A stretch of 64,000 nucleotides of DNA from Paenibacillus xylanexedens (GTDB lineage Bacteria; Bacillota; Bacilli; Paenibacillales; Paenibacillaceae), in the NCBI RefSeq assembly GCF_007676705.1, contig NZ_VEBF01000002.1, positions 372,001-436,000 on the forward strand. The letters are read 5' to 3'. Under the pieces are notes generated by a model. The model ran no database searches, had not been told where the DNA came from, and was given only the letters and a program-made list of their open reading frames with translations. Position numbers and translations under genes: made by a program. Position 1 is the first letter of the stretch, and every line of letters starts with the position of its first letter. Below are positions 9,288 through 19,076 of the stretch, piece by piece.

Positions 9288-9779
9288 TTAACCTGCTGCC
9301 TGTTCTTTCAGTACATGCTTTTGTCTGCACTCTTTGCATACACCCTGGAAATCCAGACGATGATCTGTGACAGCAAAGCCATACTGACGCTCGATTTGTT
9401 GTTCCAAACGTAGCAGGCCATCTTCCATGATCTCTTCTACTTTTCCACATTCTGTACAGATCAAGTGATGGTGGTGATGAGACCCGTCCGTACTCCGTAG
9501 ATCGAAGCGAGCAGCGCCATCGCCAAAGTTAATCTTTTCAACGACCTGAAGATCACTCAGCAGTTCGAGCGTTCGATATACGGTAGCCAAGCCGATCTCA
9601 GGAAATTGCTCTTTAACCAGCAGAAATACTTCCTCTGCACTAAAATGATCCTTCTCATGTTCAAGCAACACACGTACGGTAACTTCCCGTTGTTGTGTTA
9701 ACTTATATCCTTTTTCAACCAATTGATTTTTAATGTGAAATATCTGTTCTGAAATGGACTTGTCCCGGTTACTTGCCAT
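9288..9779 (-). CDS. fur: Ferric uptake regulator Fur
   Basis: Metal-dependent repressor of iron uptake genes, 163 residues. It matches B. subtilis Fur closely from memory in QREVTVRVLLEHE, IGLATVYRTLELL and VEKINFGDG, followed by the metal-site run HHHHH and the CTECGK ... CKECRQ zinc cysteines. That pattern fits Fur rather than PerR or Zur. An ATG at 9809 has no ribosome site, whereas GGAGGTG stands nine bases before ATG 9779, which is therefore the start. A PerR-type box overlaps its promoter region, and the gene has its own terminator, so it is likely monocistronic. Confidence 0.93.
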   Translation of the reverse strand: MASNRDKSISEQIFHIKNQLVEKGYKLTQQREVTVRVLLEHEKDHFSAEEVFLLVKEQFPEIGLATVYRTLELLSDLQVVEKINFGDGAARFDLRSTDGSHHHHHLICTECGKVEEIMEDGLLRLEQQIERQYGFAVTDHRLDFQGVCKECRQKHVLKEQAAG

Positions 9780-9858
9780 AGCAGGTCGCACCTCCGGTTT
9801 ATTATTCATTAAATTTTACTTTTAACGTACGAATTTCTTGGTTTCAGTAAATCCTTAT

Positions 9859-9873
9859 TTATAATCATTATAA
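9859..9873. promoter_or_regulatory. PerR-type operator box upstream of fur
   Basis: TTATAATCATTATAA is a perfect 7-1-7 inverted repeat identical to the PerR consensus TTATAATNATTATAA. The Fur consensus TGATAATNATTATCA differs at two symmetric positions. It sits immediately downstream of the proposed -10, where a bound repressor would block transcription of fur. PerR control of fur is established in B. subtilis; here it is inferred from the site. Confidence 0.85.
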
Positions 9874-9877
9874 TATA

Positions 9878-9906
9878 ATAATAAATCTTTATCACTTAAA
9901 AAGCAA
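9878..9906 (-). promoter_or_regulatory. Candidate fur promoter
   Basis: On the minus strand TTGCTT (9901-9906) and TATTAT (9878-9883) are spaced by 17 bases, about 100 bases upstream of the fur start codon. Confidence 0.5.
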
Positions 9907-9964
9907 TGCTATTGCTCACACTTACGTGAAATATGTAGTCTTTTCTATTCAATAGACAACAAAC

Positions 9965-9987
9965 AACCCTCGCTGAACGCGAGGGCT
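9965..9987 (-). terminator. Intrinsic terminator of gltD
   Basis: Minus-strand hairpin AGCCCTCGCG-TTC-AGCGAGGGTT with a T-rich tail (GTTTGTTG), about 70 bases beyond the gltD stop. Confidence 0.7.
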
Positions 9988-10055
9988 GTCATTTATAATC
10001 TTATTACAGTTATGAATGTTTAGTATTCGTATTAATCCGCTCTTTTTGTACCTCG

Positions 10056-11543
10056 TTACACCAGAACCGAAGCACCCATCAAGTATTTGTCCACTTCACG
10101 AGCAGCCTCACGGCCTTCATTAATTGCCCATACAACCAAGCTTTGACCACGACGCATGTCACCTGCTGCAAATACTTTATCCACATTGGTATTGTATTTG
10201 CCGTAACGTGCCTTAACGTTTGTACGACGATCTGTTGCAAGACCCAGTTGCTCTACCAACGTTTGTTCAGGTCCATCAAATCCAATCGCAATCATGGCCA
10301 TCTGAGCCGGGAATACACGCTCTGTACCTGGAATTGGCTGATAAATCTTGCGACCAGTCTCATCCACAATACGCTCGATCTGTACCGTGTGCAATTCTTT
10401 GAGGTTACCCTCATCGTCTCCGACAAATTTGGTTGTCATGATCGAGAATTCACGCGGATCTTGACCAAATAACGCTTTGGCTTCCTCTTGTGCATAATCA
10501 AGTGTGTACACGTTCGGGAATTGCGGCCAAGGGTTGTTGATGCGATCCCGCTCCATAGGCGCTTGTGTATGCGTACCGAATTGAGTGACAGTACGACAAC
10601 CATGACGCAGCGATGTAGCTACACAGTCAGATCCTGTGTCACCACCACCAATGACGATAATATCTTTATCCTTAGCGGACAGATATTGACCATCTTCCAG
10701 ATTGGAGTCCAGATAGCTCTTGATGCTGCCATTGAGGAAATCCATGGCGTAATGAACGCCTTTCAAGTCGCTGCCTTCAATATTGAATTCACGCGGCTTG
10801 GTTGCACCACCGCACAATACAACAGCATCATAATCATCCACCAGTTGTTGTGCTGCAATATCTTTACCAATCTCGGTGTTCGTAATGAATTGGATACCTT
10901 CTGCTTCAAGCAGATCAACACGACGTTGAACTACCTTCTTATCCAATTTCATCGTCGGGATACCGTACATCAGCAATCCGCCGACACGGTCCGAACGCTC
11001 ATATACTGTAACCGAGTGCCCTGCTTTATTCAACTGAGCCGCAGTAGCCAATCCCGCTGGACCTGAGCCTACCACAGCAACACGTTTACCCGTACGTTTT
11101 TCAGGAGGTTGGGGAACGACCCATCCTTCTTCGAAACCTTTTTCAATAATTGCTTCTTCAATGGTTTTGATGGTTACAGGCTGACCGATTAAGCCAACTG
11201 TACACGATCCTTCGCAAGGAGCAGGACAGACTCGACCTGTAAACTCTGGGAAATTATTCGTTTTGTGAAGGCGCTCAAGAGCTTCTCTCCACAGTCCGCG
11301 ATATACAAGATTATTCCATTCCGGAATCAGGTTATGCACGGGGCAACCTGACGTGCCGCCAATCATATCTATACCTGTATGGCAATACGGGGTACCACAA
11401 TCCATGCATCGTGCACCTTGTGTTCTGAGCTCTTCTTCTGCCATATGTTTATGAAACTCTTCCCAATCCTTAATCCGCTCCGCTGGCTCTCGATCCGCTG
11501 GCAGTTGACGTTTGTATTCCATAAATCCAGTAGGTGTAGACAT
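10056..11543 (-). CDS. gltD: Glutamate synthase small subunit
   Basis: NADPH-dependent beta subunit of glutamate synthase, 495 residues, which passes electrons to the large subunit for converting 2-oxoglutarate and glutamine into glutamate. The N-terminal cysteine region for Fe-S clusters is present (CMDCGTPYCH ... CPVHNLIPEW ... CPAPCEGSC), then an FAD-binding fold (VVGSGPAGLATAAQLNKAG), an NADPH site (IVIGGGDTGSDC) and a second FAD segment (VFAAGDMRRGQSLVVWAI). GGGGG precedes the ATG. No gltA large-subunit gene adjoins it, so it is transcribed alone here; it could also serve a GltD-like oxidoreductase role. Confidence 0.93.
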   Translation of the reverse strand: MSTPTGFMEYKRQLPADREPAERIKDWEEFHKHMAEEELRTQGARCMDCGTPYCHTGIDMIGGTSGCPVHNLIPEWNNLVYRGLWREALERLHKTNNFPEFTGRVCPAPCEGSCTVGLIGQPVTIKTIEEAIIEKGFEEGWVVPQPPEKRTGKRVAVVGSGPAGLATAAQLNKAGHSVTVYERSDRVGGLLMYGIPTMKLDKKVVQRRVDLLEAEGIQFITNTEIGKDIAAQQLVDDYDAVVLCGGATKPREFNIEGSDLKGVHYAMDFLNGSIKSYLDSNLEDGQYLSAKDKDIIVIGGGDTGSDCVATSLRHGCRTVTQFGTHTQAPMERDRINNPWPQFPNVYTLDYAQEEAKALFGQDPREFSIMTTKFVGDDEGNLKELHTVQIERIVDETGRKIYQPIPGTERVFPAQMAMIAIGFDGPEQTLVEQLGLATDRRTNVKARYGKYNTNVDKVFAAGDMRRGQSLVVWAINEGREAAREVDKYLMGASVLV

Positions 11544-11732
11544 CTTACGTTTTCCCCCATCCGTTCTTGTCTTAATCCCTTCATGTGCATGGTTCTATAT
11601 GAAATGGATTACTCATTACCTGAGTTTTTGTCTATTGTATCACAAAATCTTCTCGAAGATATTTCAATTATAGTAGCATTTACTGTGCTGAATATTAAAT
11701 GGATTATCCGCATAATTATTTGTATTTTATAC

Positions 11733-11762
11733 ATCATATCGTTCAAGTCTACCTATGGTCAA
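11733..11762 (-). promoter_or_regulatory. Candidate gltD promoter
   Basis: On the minus strand TTGACC (11757-11762) and TATGAT (11733-11738) are 18 bases apart. The leader to the gltD start is about 190 bases. The sequence from 11763 to 12070 further upstream is AT-rich and I see no gene, RNA or repeat in it. Confidence 0.5.
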
Positions 11763-12070
11763 TACCCTTATTTTGGTCTCAAATGTGCTTTTTCACTGCG
11801 AAATCTGGCAAGAGTTGAAGGAATAAAAGGTCGAAACGTTATATAAATGTCAGATAATTTGTCATCATCCCCAACAATTTTGCTACAAACCGCTCTAAAA
11901 CCCGAATATTAGACCTGTTTTAGGACTTCACAACGTTAAAACCCCAAATCTTTTACACTTTTTTACTATTACAAGCTAGTTAACGTGCATAATATACATA
12001 CATGTCAATCCAACATGTCATATTAATGTAATATGCGCTACATTCCCAAATAAGTGACTCATTTTTTCAT

Positions 12071-12112
12071 AAAAAAAAGACGCTGTTCACGAATAATTCG
12101 CAATCAGCGCCA
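12071..12112 (-). terminator. Intrinsic terminator of the thyA-dfrA unit
   Basis: Minus-strand imperfect hairpin GGCGCTG ... CAGCGTC with an inner TTGCGAA/TTCGTGA arm, followed by eight T residues, 46 bases beyond the dfrA stop. Confidence 0.8.
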
Positions 12113-12157
12113 CTCCTATACCAGTAAAAACTCAGCCAATATTTAATTATGAAGGAT

Positions 12158-12646
12158 TTACCGTTTACGTTCGTAAAATTCGAATGTATACGCGTGAACA
12201 TTTTTTTCATCCTGTTCGCCTTCAATCTGTTCGATCAGTTCCCATTCAGACCAATTCACCTCAGGGAAAAACGTATCTCCCTCAAAATTCTCATGAATTT
12301 TGGTCACCACAAGACGATCTGCAAGTGGCAAGAACTCACGATACACTTGGGAACCTCCTATTACGCACAGTTCCTCACCTTTGGTTACGCTCAGTCCTTC
12401 TTCAATCGTATGCACAATTTCAGCTTGTTCCACCTTATAGTTCAGATCTCTTGTCACTACGATATTACGGCGCTGAGGAAGCGGCTTACCGCCAAAAGAT
12501 TCCCACGTGTTACGCCCCATGATAATCGTTTTGTTCAGCGTACGTTGTTTAAAAAAGGCCATATCTTTGGGTAAACGCCATGGAATCGAATTGTTTAATC
12601 CGATCACACCATTCTCCCCCATTGCCCACACAAGTTCAATACTCAA
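12158..12646 (-). CDS. dfrA: Dihydrofolate reductase
   Basis: Reduces dihydrofolate to tetrahydrofolate with NADPH, restoring the cofactor oxidised by thymidylate synthase, encoded just upstream. The 162 residues match the family length and motifs: VWAMGENGVIGLNNSIPWRLPKD at the N-terminus (substrate loop with Trp), MGRNTWESFG, and CVIGGSQVYREFLP for cofactor binding. The start is a TTG with AAGGAGTG eight bases upstream. It follows thyA by 50 bases, so the two form a folate/dTMP unit closed by a strong terminator. Confidence 0.96.
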   Translation of the reverse strand: MSIELVWAMGENGVIGLNNSIPWRLPKDMAFFKQRTLNKTIIMGRNTWESFGGKPLPQRRNIVVTRDLNYKVEQAEIVHTIEEGLSVTKGEELCVIGGSQVYREFLPLADRLVVTKIHENFEGDTFFPEVNWSEWELIEQIEGEQDEKNVHAYTFEFYERKR

Positions 12647-12696
12647 GGGTAATACACTCCTTCAATCCAAGTCTCTTCTAGAGGTTGAACACGTAA

Positions 12697-13491
12697 TTAG
12701 ACTGCAATTGGAGCTTTAATGCCCGGGTGATGCTGGTAGTTTTCAAACTCGAAGTCCTCGAACTTATAATCGAAAATAGAATCCGGCTTACGTTTGATTA
12801 TTAGCTTAGGTAAAGCATAGGGTTCACGCTCCAGCTGCGTTTTAACCTGGTCCACATGGTTGGAGTAGATGTGAACATCCCCTCCAGACCAGATGAAATC
12901 GCCCACCTCCAGATCACATTGCTGAGCAATCATATGAGTCAAGAGCGCATAACTCGCGATGTTAAACGGCAACCCGAGGAACGTATCTACGGAACGCATC
13001 GTAAGCATACATGATAATTTACCCTCTGCAACGTAAAATTGAAACGCGAAATGACAAGGTGGGAGCTTCATATTATTGATTTCTGCCACATTCCATGCAC
13101 TGACAAGATGACGACGTGAATCCGGATTATTTTTAATCGAATCAATTACTGCAGAGATCTGATCAATTTTTTCTCCGTTTGGTGCTTCCCATGTACGCCA
13201 CTGCGAGCCGTATACCGGTCCGAGATCCCCATTTTCGTCCGCCCAGTCGTCCCAGATCTTCACACCGTTTTCTTTCAAATAAGATATATTGGTATCGCCA
13301 CTCAAAAACCACAACAGTTCATGAATAACCGATTTGAGATGAATTCGTTTGGTTGTTACCAGCGGAAATCCTTCGGAGAGATCATAACGGAGTTGTCTGC
13401 CGAATACGGATTGTGTTCCTGTTCCGGTACGGTCTCCCTTATGCACGCCGTTGTTCAGAATATCCTGTAATAAATCGAGATAGTTTTTCAT
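12697..13491 (-). CDS. thyA: Thymidylate synthase
   Basis: Makes dTMP from dUMP using methylenetetrahydrofolate. The 264 residues equal the E. coli ThyA length. The catalytic cysteine is in [11 protein letters not shown], and the conserved segments [28 protein letters not shown] and [12 protein letters not shown] are all present. The longest frame begins at a GTG inside the ribosome site; GAGGAG sits eight bases before ATG 13491, which is the start. The leader region upstream contains dispersed repeat copy A. Confidence 0.97.
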   Translation of the reverse strand: MKNYLDLLQDILNNGVHKGDRTGTGTQSVFGRQLRYDLSEGFPLVTTKRIHLKSVIHELLWFLSGDTNISYLKENGVKIWDDWADENGDLGPVYGSQWRTWEAPNGEKIDQISAVIDSIKNNPDSRRHLVSAWNVAEINNMKLPPCHFAFQFYVAEGKLSCMLTMRSVDTFLGLPFNIASYALLTHMIAQQCDLEVGDFIWSGGDVHIYSNHVDQVKTQLEREPYALPKLIIKRKPDSIFDYKFEDFEFENYQHHPGIKAPIAV

Positions 13492-13515
13492 GTTGTTATC
13501 TCCTCGCACTCTTAT

Positions 13516-13706
13516 TTCATACTAAACCAAAGAATATTTACACTTACCACTGCGATGACAGAACAACCTTCCGATCGCTGTTATCCCCAGATTTTTTTGA
13601 TTTCCTTTTCCAAAGGTAAAATCCGGGGATAAAGGCGAACACTCCGCTTCTTCAGGTTTTTTCTGTCCTCTACGTTCTCGTGTAAAAGGTTAGTTTAACT
13701 TAAATA
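13516..13706. repeat. Dispersed palindromic intergenic repeat, copy A
   Basis: About 190 bases that recur as the reverse complement at 53693-53880 (copy B). Shared blocks include GATGACAGAA, ATCGCTGTTATCCCCAG and GATAAAGGCGA, bounded by ATTTACAC and GTGTAAA. The centre folds on itself: TTATCCCC pairs with GGGGATAA and GATTTT with AAAATC around a short loop. The element begins 25 bases upstream of the thyA start codon and has no coding capacity. The outer terminal repeats are worn compared with copy B. Most likely a MITE-like or structured intergenic repeat. Confidence 0.85.
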
Positions 13707-13871
13707 CTAAATATATAGACCGTAATTGGCTTAGAGCCACATCATGACTGATCATTACTACAGTGTACCACAATTAAGTTGTTGGATAAAATCAATTCAC
13801 TGAAACTTATAAGCGTGTAACTTTTCATCATATACATACACGTGTATCTTAAATTTCTCGGCTCTTGCTCA

Positions 13872-13913
13872 GAAAAAAGAGACGAATAACGCGTTAGCGT
13901 CACTCGTCTCTTC
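13872..13913 (-). terminator. Intrinsic terminator of the pdh operon
   Basis: Minus-strand stem AGAGACGA-GTGACGC / GCGTTAT-TCGTCTCT with a TAAC loop, followed by six T residues, 45 bases past the lpdA stop. Confidence 0.88.
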
Positions 13914-13956
13914 TGATTTACGTATAATGCCGGACGAATCCGAAGCTTAGATGATC

Positions 13957-15372
13957 TTAACGGGAGATGATGTGGATCGGATGACCCATAACCAATTCCG
14001 CAGCTTCCATCACGATTTCGCCCAAAGTTGGGTGAGCGTGAATAGTCAGAGCCAGATCTTCCAAAGTAGCGCCCATCTCAATTGCCAAACCAAGCTCAGC
14101 AATCAGGTTGGAAGCTTCCAGACCAACGATTTGGCAACCCAATACGAGGCCGCTTTCTTCGTCAGCTACGATTTTCACAAAGCCTTCAGCGTGGTTCAAA
14201 GATACAGCACGGCCGTTACCCGCATAAGGGAATTTACCTGCTTTTACTTTGTGTCCTTTTTCTTTAGCTTCTTTTTCAGTGTAACCTACGCTGGAACACT
14301 CTGGATCTGTGAACACAACAGCCGGCATACATTTGTAGTCAACTACAGATGGTTGTCCTGCGATTGCTTCAGCAGCCACTTTACCTTCATAAGAAGCTTT
14401 GTGTGCCAGAGCCAAGCCAGATACGATGTCACCGATAGCAAAGATGTGAGGAATGCTGGTACGACCTTGGTGGTCAACTTTGACAAATCCACGCTCGTCA
14501 ACGTCAACACCAATCATGTCGAGACCAAGTTCTCCATCCGTGTTTGGACGACGTCCAACAGTTACCAGCAAGTAATCTGCAGTAACTTCTTTGGATTCAC
14601 CATTAACGGAATATTTAACAGTTACGTCTTTGTCCGTTTGCTCAGCACTTTCTGCTTTTGCACCCGTAACGATTTCGATACCTGTTTTCTTCATGTTTTT
14701 AGCCACGAGGCTAGTCATGTCTTTATCGAAACCTGGCAGTACTGTATCCAAACCTTCGATGATTGTTACTTTCGCACCGAATTTGGAGTACATTTGACCA
14801 AGCTCAGCACCGATATATCCGCCACCGATAACGATCATGCTTTTTGGTACTTCAGGCAAGTTCAAAGCTTCTGTCGAAGACAGAATGCGTCCGCCAAACG
14901 GGAAAGGCTTCAGTTCGATTGGACGGGAACCTGTTGCAATAATTGCATTTTTAAATTTGTAACGCGGAGACTCGTGGTCATTGAATACACGAGCTTCGTT
15001 TTCGTTAATGAACATGCACTCACCGTTGAAAACTTCAACTTTGTTGCCTTTGAGCAAACCAGCTACGCCGCCAGTCATTTTCTTAACAACGCCGTTTTTG
15101 AATTCTTGAGTTTTGCTGAAGTCCACTTTTACGTTCTCAGCAGAGATACCAAAAGCTTCACCGTGAAGTGCAGACTCATATTGGTGTGCAGCAGAGATCA
15201 GGGCTTTGGATGGAATACATCCACGGTTCAAACAAACACCGCCCAGTTCGGATTTGTCTACGATCAATACGCTTTGGCCCAGTTGAGCAGCGCGGATGGC
15301 AGCTACATAGCCGCCAGGACCCGCACCAATTACTAATGTGTCGATATTGAGAGAAGCGTCGCCTACTACCAT
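13957..15372 (-). CDS. lpdA: Dihydrolipoyl dehydrogenase (E3)
   Basis: FAD flavoprotein of 471 residues that reoxidises the dihydrolipoyl groups of the E2 core and passes electrons to NAD. Visible are the FAD-binding [15 protein letters not shown], the redox disulfide [15 protein letters not shown], the NAD-binding [13 protein letters not shown], a second FAD motif in [18 protein letters not shown], and the C-terminal catalytic [16 protein letters not shown] precedes the ATG. It is the last gene of the pdh operon, three bases after pdhC, and is followed by a terminator. B. subtilis calls this gene pdhD. Confidence 0.97.
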   Translation of the reverse strand: MVVGDASLNIDTLVIGAGPGGYVAAIRAAQLGQSVLIVDKSELGGVCLNRGCIPSKALISAAHQYESALHGEAFGISAENVKVDFSKTQEFKNGVVKKMTGGVAGLLKGNKVEVFNGECMFINENEARVFNDHESPRYKFKNAIIATGSRPIELKPFPFGGRILSSTEALNLPEVPKSMIVIGGGYIGAELGQMYSKFGAKVTIIEGLDTVLPGFDKDMTSLVAKNMKKTGIEIVTGAKAESAEQTDKDVTVKYSVNGESKEVTADYLLVTVGRRPNTDGELGLDMIGVDVDERGFVKVDHQGRTSIPHIFAIGDIVSGLALAHKASYEGKVAAEAIAGQPSVVDYKCMPAVVFTDPECSSVGYTEKEAKEKGHKVKAGKFPYAGNGRAVSLNHAEGFVKIVADEESGLVLGCQIVGLEASNLIAELGLAIEMGATLEDLALTIHAHPTLGEIVMEAAELVMGHPIHIISR

Positions 15373-15375
15373 ATC

Positions 15376-16698
15376 TTACACCTCCATAACAAGCAGCTCA
15401 GGGTTAGCGAGCAGCTGTTTAATGTAATTCATAAAGTTTTGTGCTGTTGCGCCATCGATGATACGGTGGTCAAAGCTCAGGGAGAGAGCCATTACAGGTG
15501 CTGCAACGACTTCACCGTTTTTGATCACTGCTTTTTCGCTGATGCGTCCTGTTCCGAGAATAGCAACTTCAGGGAAGTTGATGATTGGTGTGAAGAACAT
15601 ACCGCCAGCAGAACCGATGTTACTGATGGAGATTGTGCTTCCTCTCATTTCGTTCGCGCTCAATTTGCCATCGCGGCCACGAGCTGCGAGATCACGGATA
15701 GAATCAGCGATGATCCAGATGGATTTACGATCAGCATCTTTGATAACAGGAACGATCAAGCCGTTGTCTGTATCTGTAGCGATACCGATGTTGTAGTATT
15801 TTTTGTAAACAATTTCGTTAGCTTCTTCGTCAATCATAGCGTTCAGAGCCGGGAATTGGCGGGAAGCCGCAACCAGGGCTTTAACGATGAATGGCAGATA
15901 AGTAACTTTTGTTCCTTTTTTCTCTGCAATTGGTTTCATGCGAGTACGGAAAGCAACCAACTCAGTTACGTCCACTTCGTCCATGATTGTAACGTGAGGT
16001 GCTGTGTAAGCTGATTTAACCATTGCATTAGAGATTGCTTTACGAATACCTTTGAATGGTACGCGCTCTTCTTCAACGTGTTGATTAGCTGCAGCCGCTG
16101 CTGGAGCTGCGGATTTTTTCTCTTCTTGAGCCGGAGCTTCGGAAGATGCCGCTGCGGAAGAACCGCCACCGTTTTTGAAGGATTCAACATCTTCTTTGGT
16201 AACTTTACCGTTGTTGCCAGTACCGTTAACCTGAGCGATGTCTACACCTTGTTCACGAGCGAATTTGCGCACGCTTGGTGTTGCCAGAACGTCTTTGGAA
16301 GGTACTGCCGGAACGCTGTTGTTGCCGCCTTCTTTAGCTGCATCCGAGCTGGAAGCTGCTGCAGAAGAACCGCTTGTGTCGGCTCCGCCTTGAGCTGCAT
16401 CTTTCTCTTGCTCGCCTTGATCGCCAGCAGGAGCGTCGTCTTGCTCAGGAAGTTCGCCTTCTGCATCAATGATGGCTACAACTTCGCCAACGTGGCAGAT
16501 TTGACCATCTTTAGCGAATACTTCTGTAACTGTTCCGTTAACCGGACAAGGTACTTCAACCACCGCTTTGTCGTTCTGTACTTCCATGATGATGTCGTCG
16601 TCAGTTACTTTGTCACCGACTTTGATGTGCATCTTGATGATTTCGCCTTCGTGTAGGCCTTCGCCCAATTCAGGGAATTTATATTCAAATTTAGCCAA
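15376..16698 (-). CDS. pdhC: Dihydrolipoamide acetyltransferase (E2)
   Basis: Core of the pyruvate dehydrogenase complex, 440 residues, transferring the acetyl group to CoA. One N-terminal lipoyl domain has the modified lysine in [12 protein letters not shown], then an Ala/Pro/Glu-rich linker, a peripheral subunit-binding domain ([16 protein letters not shown]), a second Ala-rich linker, and the catalytic domain ending with [13 protein letters not shown], which carries the active His and Asp. The longest frame starts at 16752, but AAGGAGGT stands eight bases before a TTG at 16698, giving the N-terminus [14 protein letters not shown], which fits the family. Confidence 0.96.
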   Translation of the reverse strand: MAKFEYKFPELGEGLHEGEIIKMHIKVGDKVTDDDIIMEVQNDKAVVEVPCPVNGTVTEVFAKDGQICHVGEVVAIIDAEGELPEQDDAPAGDQGEQEKDAAQGGADTSGSSAAASSSDAAKEGGNNSVPAVPSKDVLATPSVRKFAREQGVDIAQVNGTGNNGKVTKEDVESFKNGGGSSAAASSEAPAQEEKKSAAPAAAAANQHVEEERVPFKGIRKAISNAMVKSAYTAPHVTIMDEVDVTELVAFRTRMKPIAEKKGTKVTYLPFIVKALVAASRQFPALNAMIDEEANEIVYKKYYNIGIATDTDNGLIVPVIKDADRKSIWIIADSIRDLAARGRDGKLSANEMRGSTISISNIGSAGGMFFTPIINFPEVAILGTGRISEKAVIKNGEVVAAPVMALSLSFDHRIIDGATAQNFMNYIKQLLANPELLVMEV

Positions 16699-16874
16699 CT
16701 GAAAAACCTCCTTGATTATGTGCTCAATCCTGAAAACAACCCTTAACTCCAAGAAACAACTGTTACTGCTAATGCAAATAACTGTTACTCAAGGGGCTAA
16801 TGGCTGTTTACAGTGCAGCTTGCGCTGCGGTGTGAATCACCATACTGCGCCTTGCGGCATGTCAGATGATTAAA
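16699..16874. other. pdhB-pdhC intergenic spacer with small repeats
   Basis: A spacer of 176 bases, unusually long for the inside of an operon. It contains the direct repeat AACTGTTACT twice (16758-16767 and 16788-16797) and, on the minus strand, a small hairpin GCAGC-GCAA-GCTGC. No T-run follows, so it is not an evident terminator; it may be an RNA processing or stabilising site. Confidence 0.4.
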
Positions 16875-17852
16875 TTAGAAATTTACGACTTTATTAACCG
16901 CAGCAACGATACGTGCCGGGTTAGGCAGCCAAGAATCTTCGATTTGTGCAAAAGGATATACAGTATCCGGACCAGCTACACGCAGAACCGGTGCTTCCAA
17001 GTGCAGGATTGCTTTTTCATTGATTTGTGCAATGACTTCAGCTGCAACACCTGCGCTCTTTTGAGCTTCCTGTACAACAATCGCACGGTTTGTTTTCTTA
17101 ATAGAAGCAACGATGGTATCGATGTCGATCGGGCTAACCGTACGAAGGTCGATAACTTCAACTTTGATTCCTTGTTTTTCAAGTTCATCTGCTGCTTTCA
17201 CAGAAGTGTGAACCATCATACCGTAAGTAATGATCGTTACATCGGAACCTTCACGAACAACGTTCGCTTTGCCCAACTCAACAACGTAATCTTCTTCAGG
17301 CACTTCTGCACGGAAAGCATGGTACAGGTTCAAGTGCTCCATGAAGAATACAGGGTCGTTATCGCGAATAGAAGCGATCATCAAACCTTTTGCATCATAA
17401 GGGTTAGAAGGAACAACTACTTTGATACCTGGTGTTTGCGTAAGCAGACCTTCCAGGGAATCTGTATGCAATTCTGCCGCTTTTACGCCACCACCGAATG
17501 GTGTACGGAATACGATTGGAGAATTGTATTTTCCACCGGAGCGGAAACGCATACGAGCAGCTTGCACGACCATTTGGTCAAGGGCTTCGAAGATAAAACC
17601 AACGAATTGGATCTCAGCAACCGGACGGAAGCCTTGTACACCCAGACCTACAGCCAGACCACCAATAGCGGACTCAGCCAGTGGTGTATCAAATACACGC
17701 TCTTCGCCAAACTCTTTTTGCAGACCTTCCGTCACACGGAAAACGCCGCCTACATTACCTACGTCTTCACCGAAAAGCAGAACGTTAGGATCACGTTTCA
17801 ACTCCACGCGAAGCGCATCACGGATTGCTTCTTTCATGTTCATTTGTGCCAT
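16875..17852 (-). CDS. pdhB: Pyruvate dehydrogenase E1 beta subunit
   Basis: Beta subunit of the thiamine-diphosphate-dependent E1 enzyme that decarboxylates pyruvate. The 325 residues from [14 protein letters not shown] equal B. subtilis PdhB in length and align along the whole chain from memory ([73 protein letters not shown]). The longer frame upstream to 17921 is rejected because an AAGGAGG lies eleven bases before ATG 17852. It pairs with PdhA, encoded 100 bases upstream. Confidence 0.97.
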   Translation of the reverse strand: MAQMNMKEAIRDALRVELKRDPNVLLFGEDVGNVGGVFRVTEGLQKEFGEERVFDTPLAESAIGGLAVGLGVQGFRPVAEIQFVGFIFEALDQMVVQAARMRFRSGGKYNSPIVFRTPFGGGVKAAELHTDSLEGLLTQTPGIKVVVPSNPYDAKGLMIASIRDNDPVFFMEHLNLYHAFRAEVPEEDYVVELGKANVVREGSDVTIITYGMMVHTSVKAADELEKQGIKVEVIDLRTVSPIDIDTIVASIKKTNRAIVVQEAQKSAGVAAEVIAQINEKAILHLEAPVLRVAGPDTVYPFAQIEDSWLPNPARIVAAVNKVVNF

Positions 17853-17953
17853 TTGCTTCATTTCCTCCTTAAACATTGACAGTTCACATTTGAATTCGTA
17901 CATGTATACCGGGACATTCAAGTCGCGGATGTTTATGCTTTATCGGAAAAAAC

Positions 17954-19021
17954 TTATTGGAAATCAGCTTTTTGCTCTTCCAAGTGCTTAGGCGTTTGTT
18001 CGAACATGCTGTCGATCAAGCCTGAAATCGTCATTTTCTCGGTTTTTTCCGCTTTTTTGATCTCTTCATTTACTTTAGCTTTTGCTTCTTCTTTCACACG
18101 TGCTGTATCTTCTTCAGTCCAAAGACCTTTTTTCTCCAGATATTTAGCGAAACGCGCGATAGGATCTTTAGCAGACCATTCTGCCTCTTCTTCTTTAGTA
18201 CGATACTTGGAAGCATCATCCGAAAGGGAGTGAGGACGGAAACGGTATGTTACTGCTTCGATCAATGTTGCGCCTTCTCCGTTACGTCCACGCTCAGCAG
18301 CTTCCTGAACAGCTTTGATAACAGCGAAGATGTCCATACCGTCAACTTTAACACCTTTGATACCTGCTGCTACCGCTTTGTGAGCGATGGAAAGAGCTGC
18401 AGTTTGTTTAGCAAAAGGAGTAGTGATGGCATAACCATTGTTTTGCACGAAGAAGATAACAGGCAGTTTGTATACACCAGCGTAGTTCAGACCTTCATAG
18501 AAGTCACCTTCAGAAGAACCACCATCACCTGTGTACGTGATAACAACTTGTTTTTGTTTCTTCAATTTGTAACCCATTGCGATACCCATTGCGTGCAGAA
18601 TTTGTGCACCAATGATGATTTGTGGCATCAATACATTAACGCCATCTGGAATTTGTCCACCATGCTGGTGTCCACGGGAGTACAAGAATGCTTGATAAAG
18701 AGGAAGTCCATGCCATACGAGTTGCGGAATGTCACGATAGCCAGGACATACAAAGTCTTCTTTTTCAATTGCAAATTCACTACCAACCATTGTAGCTTCT
18801 TGACCAGATACTGGAGCATAGAAACCAAGACGACCTTGACGGCCCAGGTTTACTGCACGGTCATCCCAAGTACGGGTAAATACCATGCGGTACATAATTT
18901 CTTTTAATTGATCATCGGAAAGTGTAGGCATCATGTCTTTGTTAACAATTTCGCCGTCAGGAGACAGCACGGACAGAGCTTCTACATCCTCTGTATACAC
19001 TTCATAAGGAACCTTGCTCAT
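17954..19021 (-). CDS. pdhA: Pyruvate dehydrogenase E1 alpha subunit
   Basis: Alpha subunit of E1, 355 residues. The thiamine diphosphate motif GDG ... NN is present (TGDGGSSEGDFYEG to VQNNGYAI), along with the phosphorylation-loop region YRFRPHSLSDDASKYRT. GAGGTGAAG precedes ATG 19021, so the 12 extra residues of the longest frame are dropped. It is the first gene of the pdh operon. Thiamine diphosphate, whose synthesis genes lie a few kilobases downstream, is its cofactor. The C-terminus carries a Lys/Glu-rich helix. Confidence 0.97.
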   Translation of the reverse strand: MSKVPYEVYTEDVEALSVLSPDGEIVNKDMMPTLSDDQLKEIMYRMVFTRTWDDRAVNLGRQGRLGFYAPVSGQEATMVGSEFAIEKEDFVCPGYRDIPQLVWHGLPLYQAFLYSRGHQHGGQIPDGVNVLMPQIIIGAQILHAMGIAMGYKLKKQKQVVITYTGDGGSSEGDFYEGLNYAGVYKLPVIFFVQNNGYAITTPFAKQTAALSIAHKAVAAGIKGVKVDGMDIFAVIKAVQEAAERGRNGEGATLIEAVTYRFRPHSLSDDASKYRTKEEEAEWSAKDPIARFAKYLEKKGLWTEEDTARVKEEAKAKVNEEIKKAEKTEKMTISGLIDSMFEQTPKHLEEQKADFQ

Positions 19022-19076
19022 TTTTTTCTTCACCTCAACAAAAAATTTGAATATCAAGTTCCGCTGTTATAATATT

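Noticed and set aside
9288..9779. Reading the Fur-family gene as PerR, given the PerR box in front
   Set aside because: Key segments agree with Fur and not with PerR, and PerR control of fur is known in Bacillus.
10488..11066. Plus-strand frame of 192 codons
   Set aside because: Antisense to gltD, no motif.
11379..11846. Plus-strand frame of 155 codons upstream of gltD
   Set aside because: Partly antisense to gltD and partly in the AT-rich leader; hydrophobic by composition only, no ribosome site.
12008..12070. Possible T-box or other leader RNA upstream of gltD
   Set aside because: No T-box sequence, specifier hairpin or other known leader element could be recognised.
13951..15336. Plus-strand open frame of 461 codons
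   Set aside because: It is the antisense shadow of lpdA, rich in Ser, Cys, Phe and His and without a family match or ribosome site.
16866..17879. Plus-strand open frame of 337 codons
   Set aside because: Antisense to pdhB; composition is typical of a shadow frame.
18230..18907. Plus-strand open frame of 225 codons
   Set aside because: Antisense to pdhA, with no recognisable motif.
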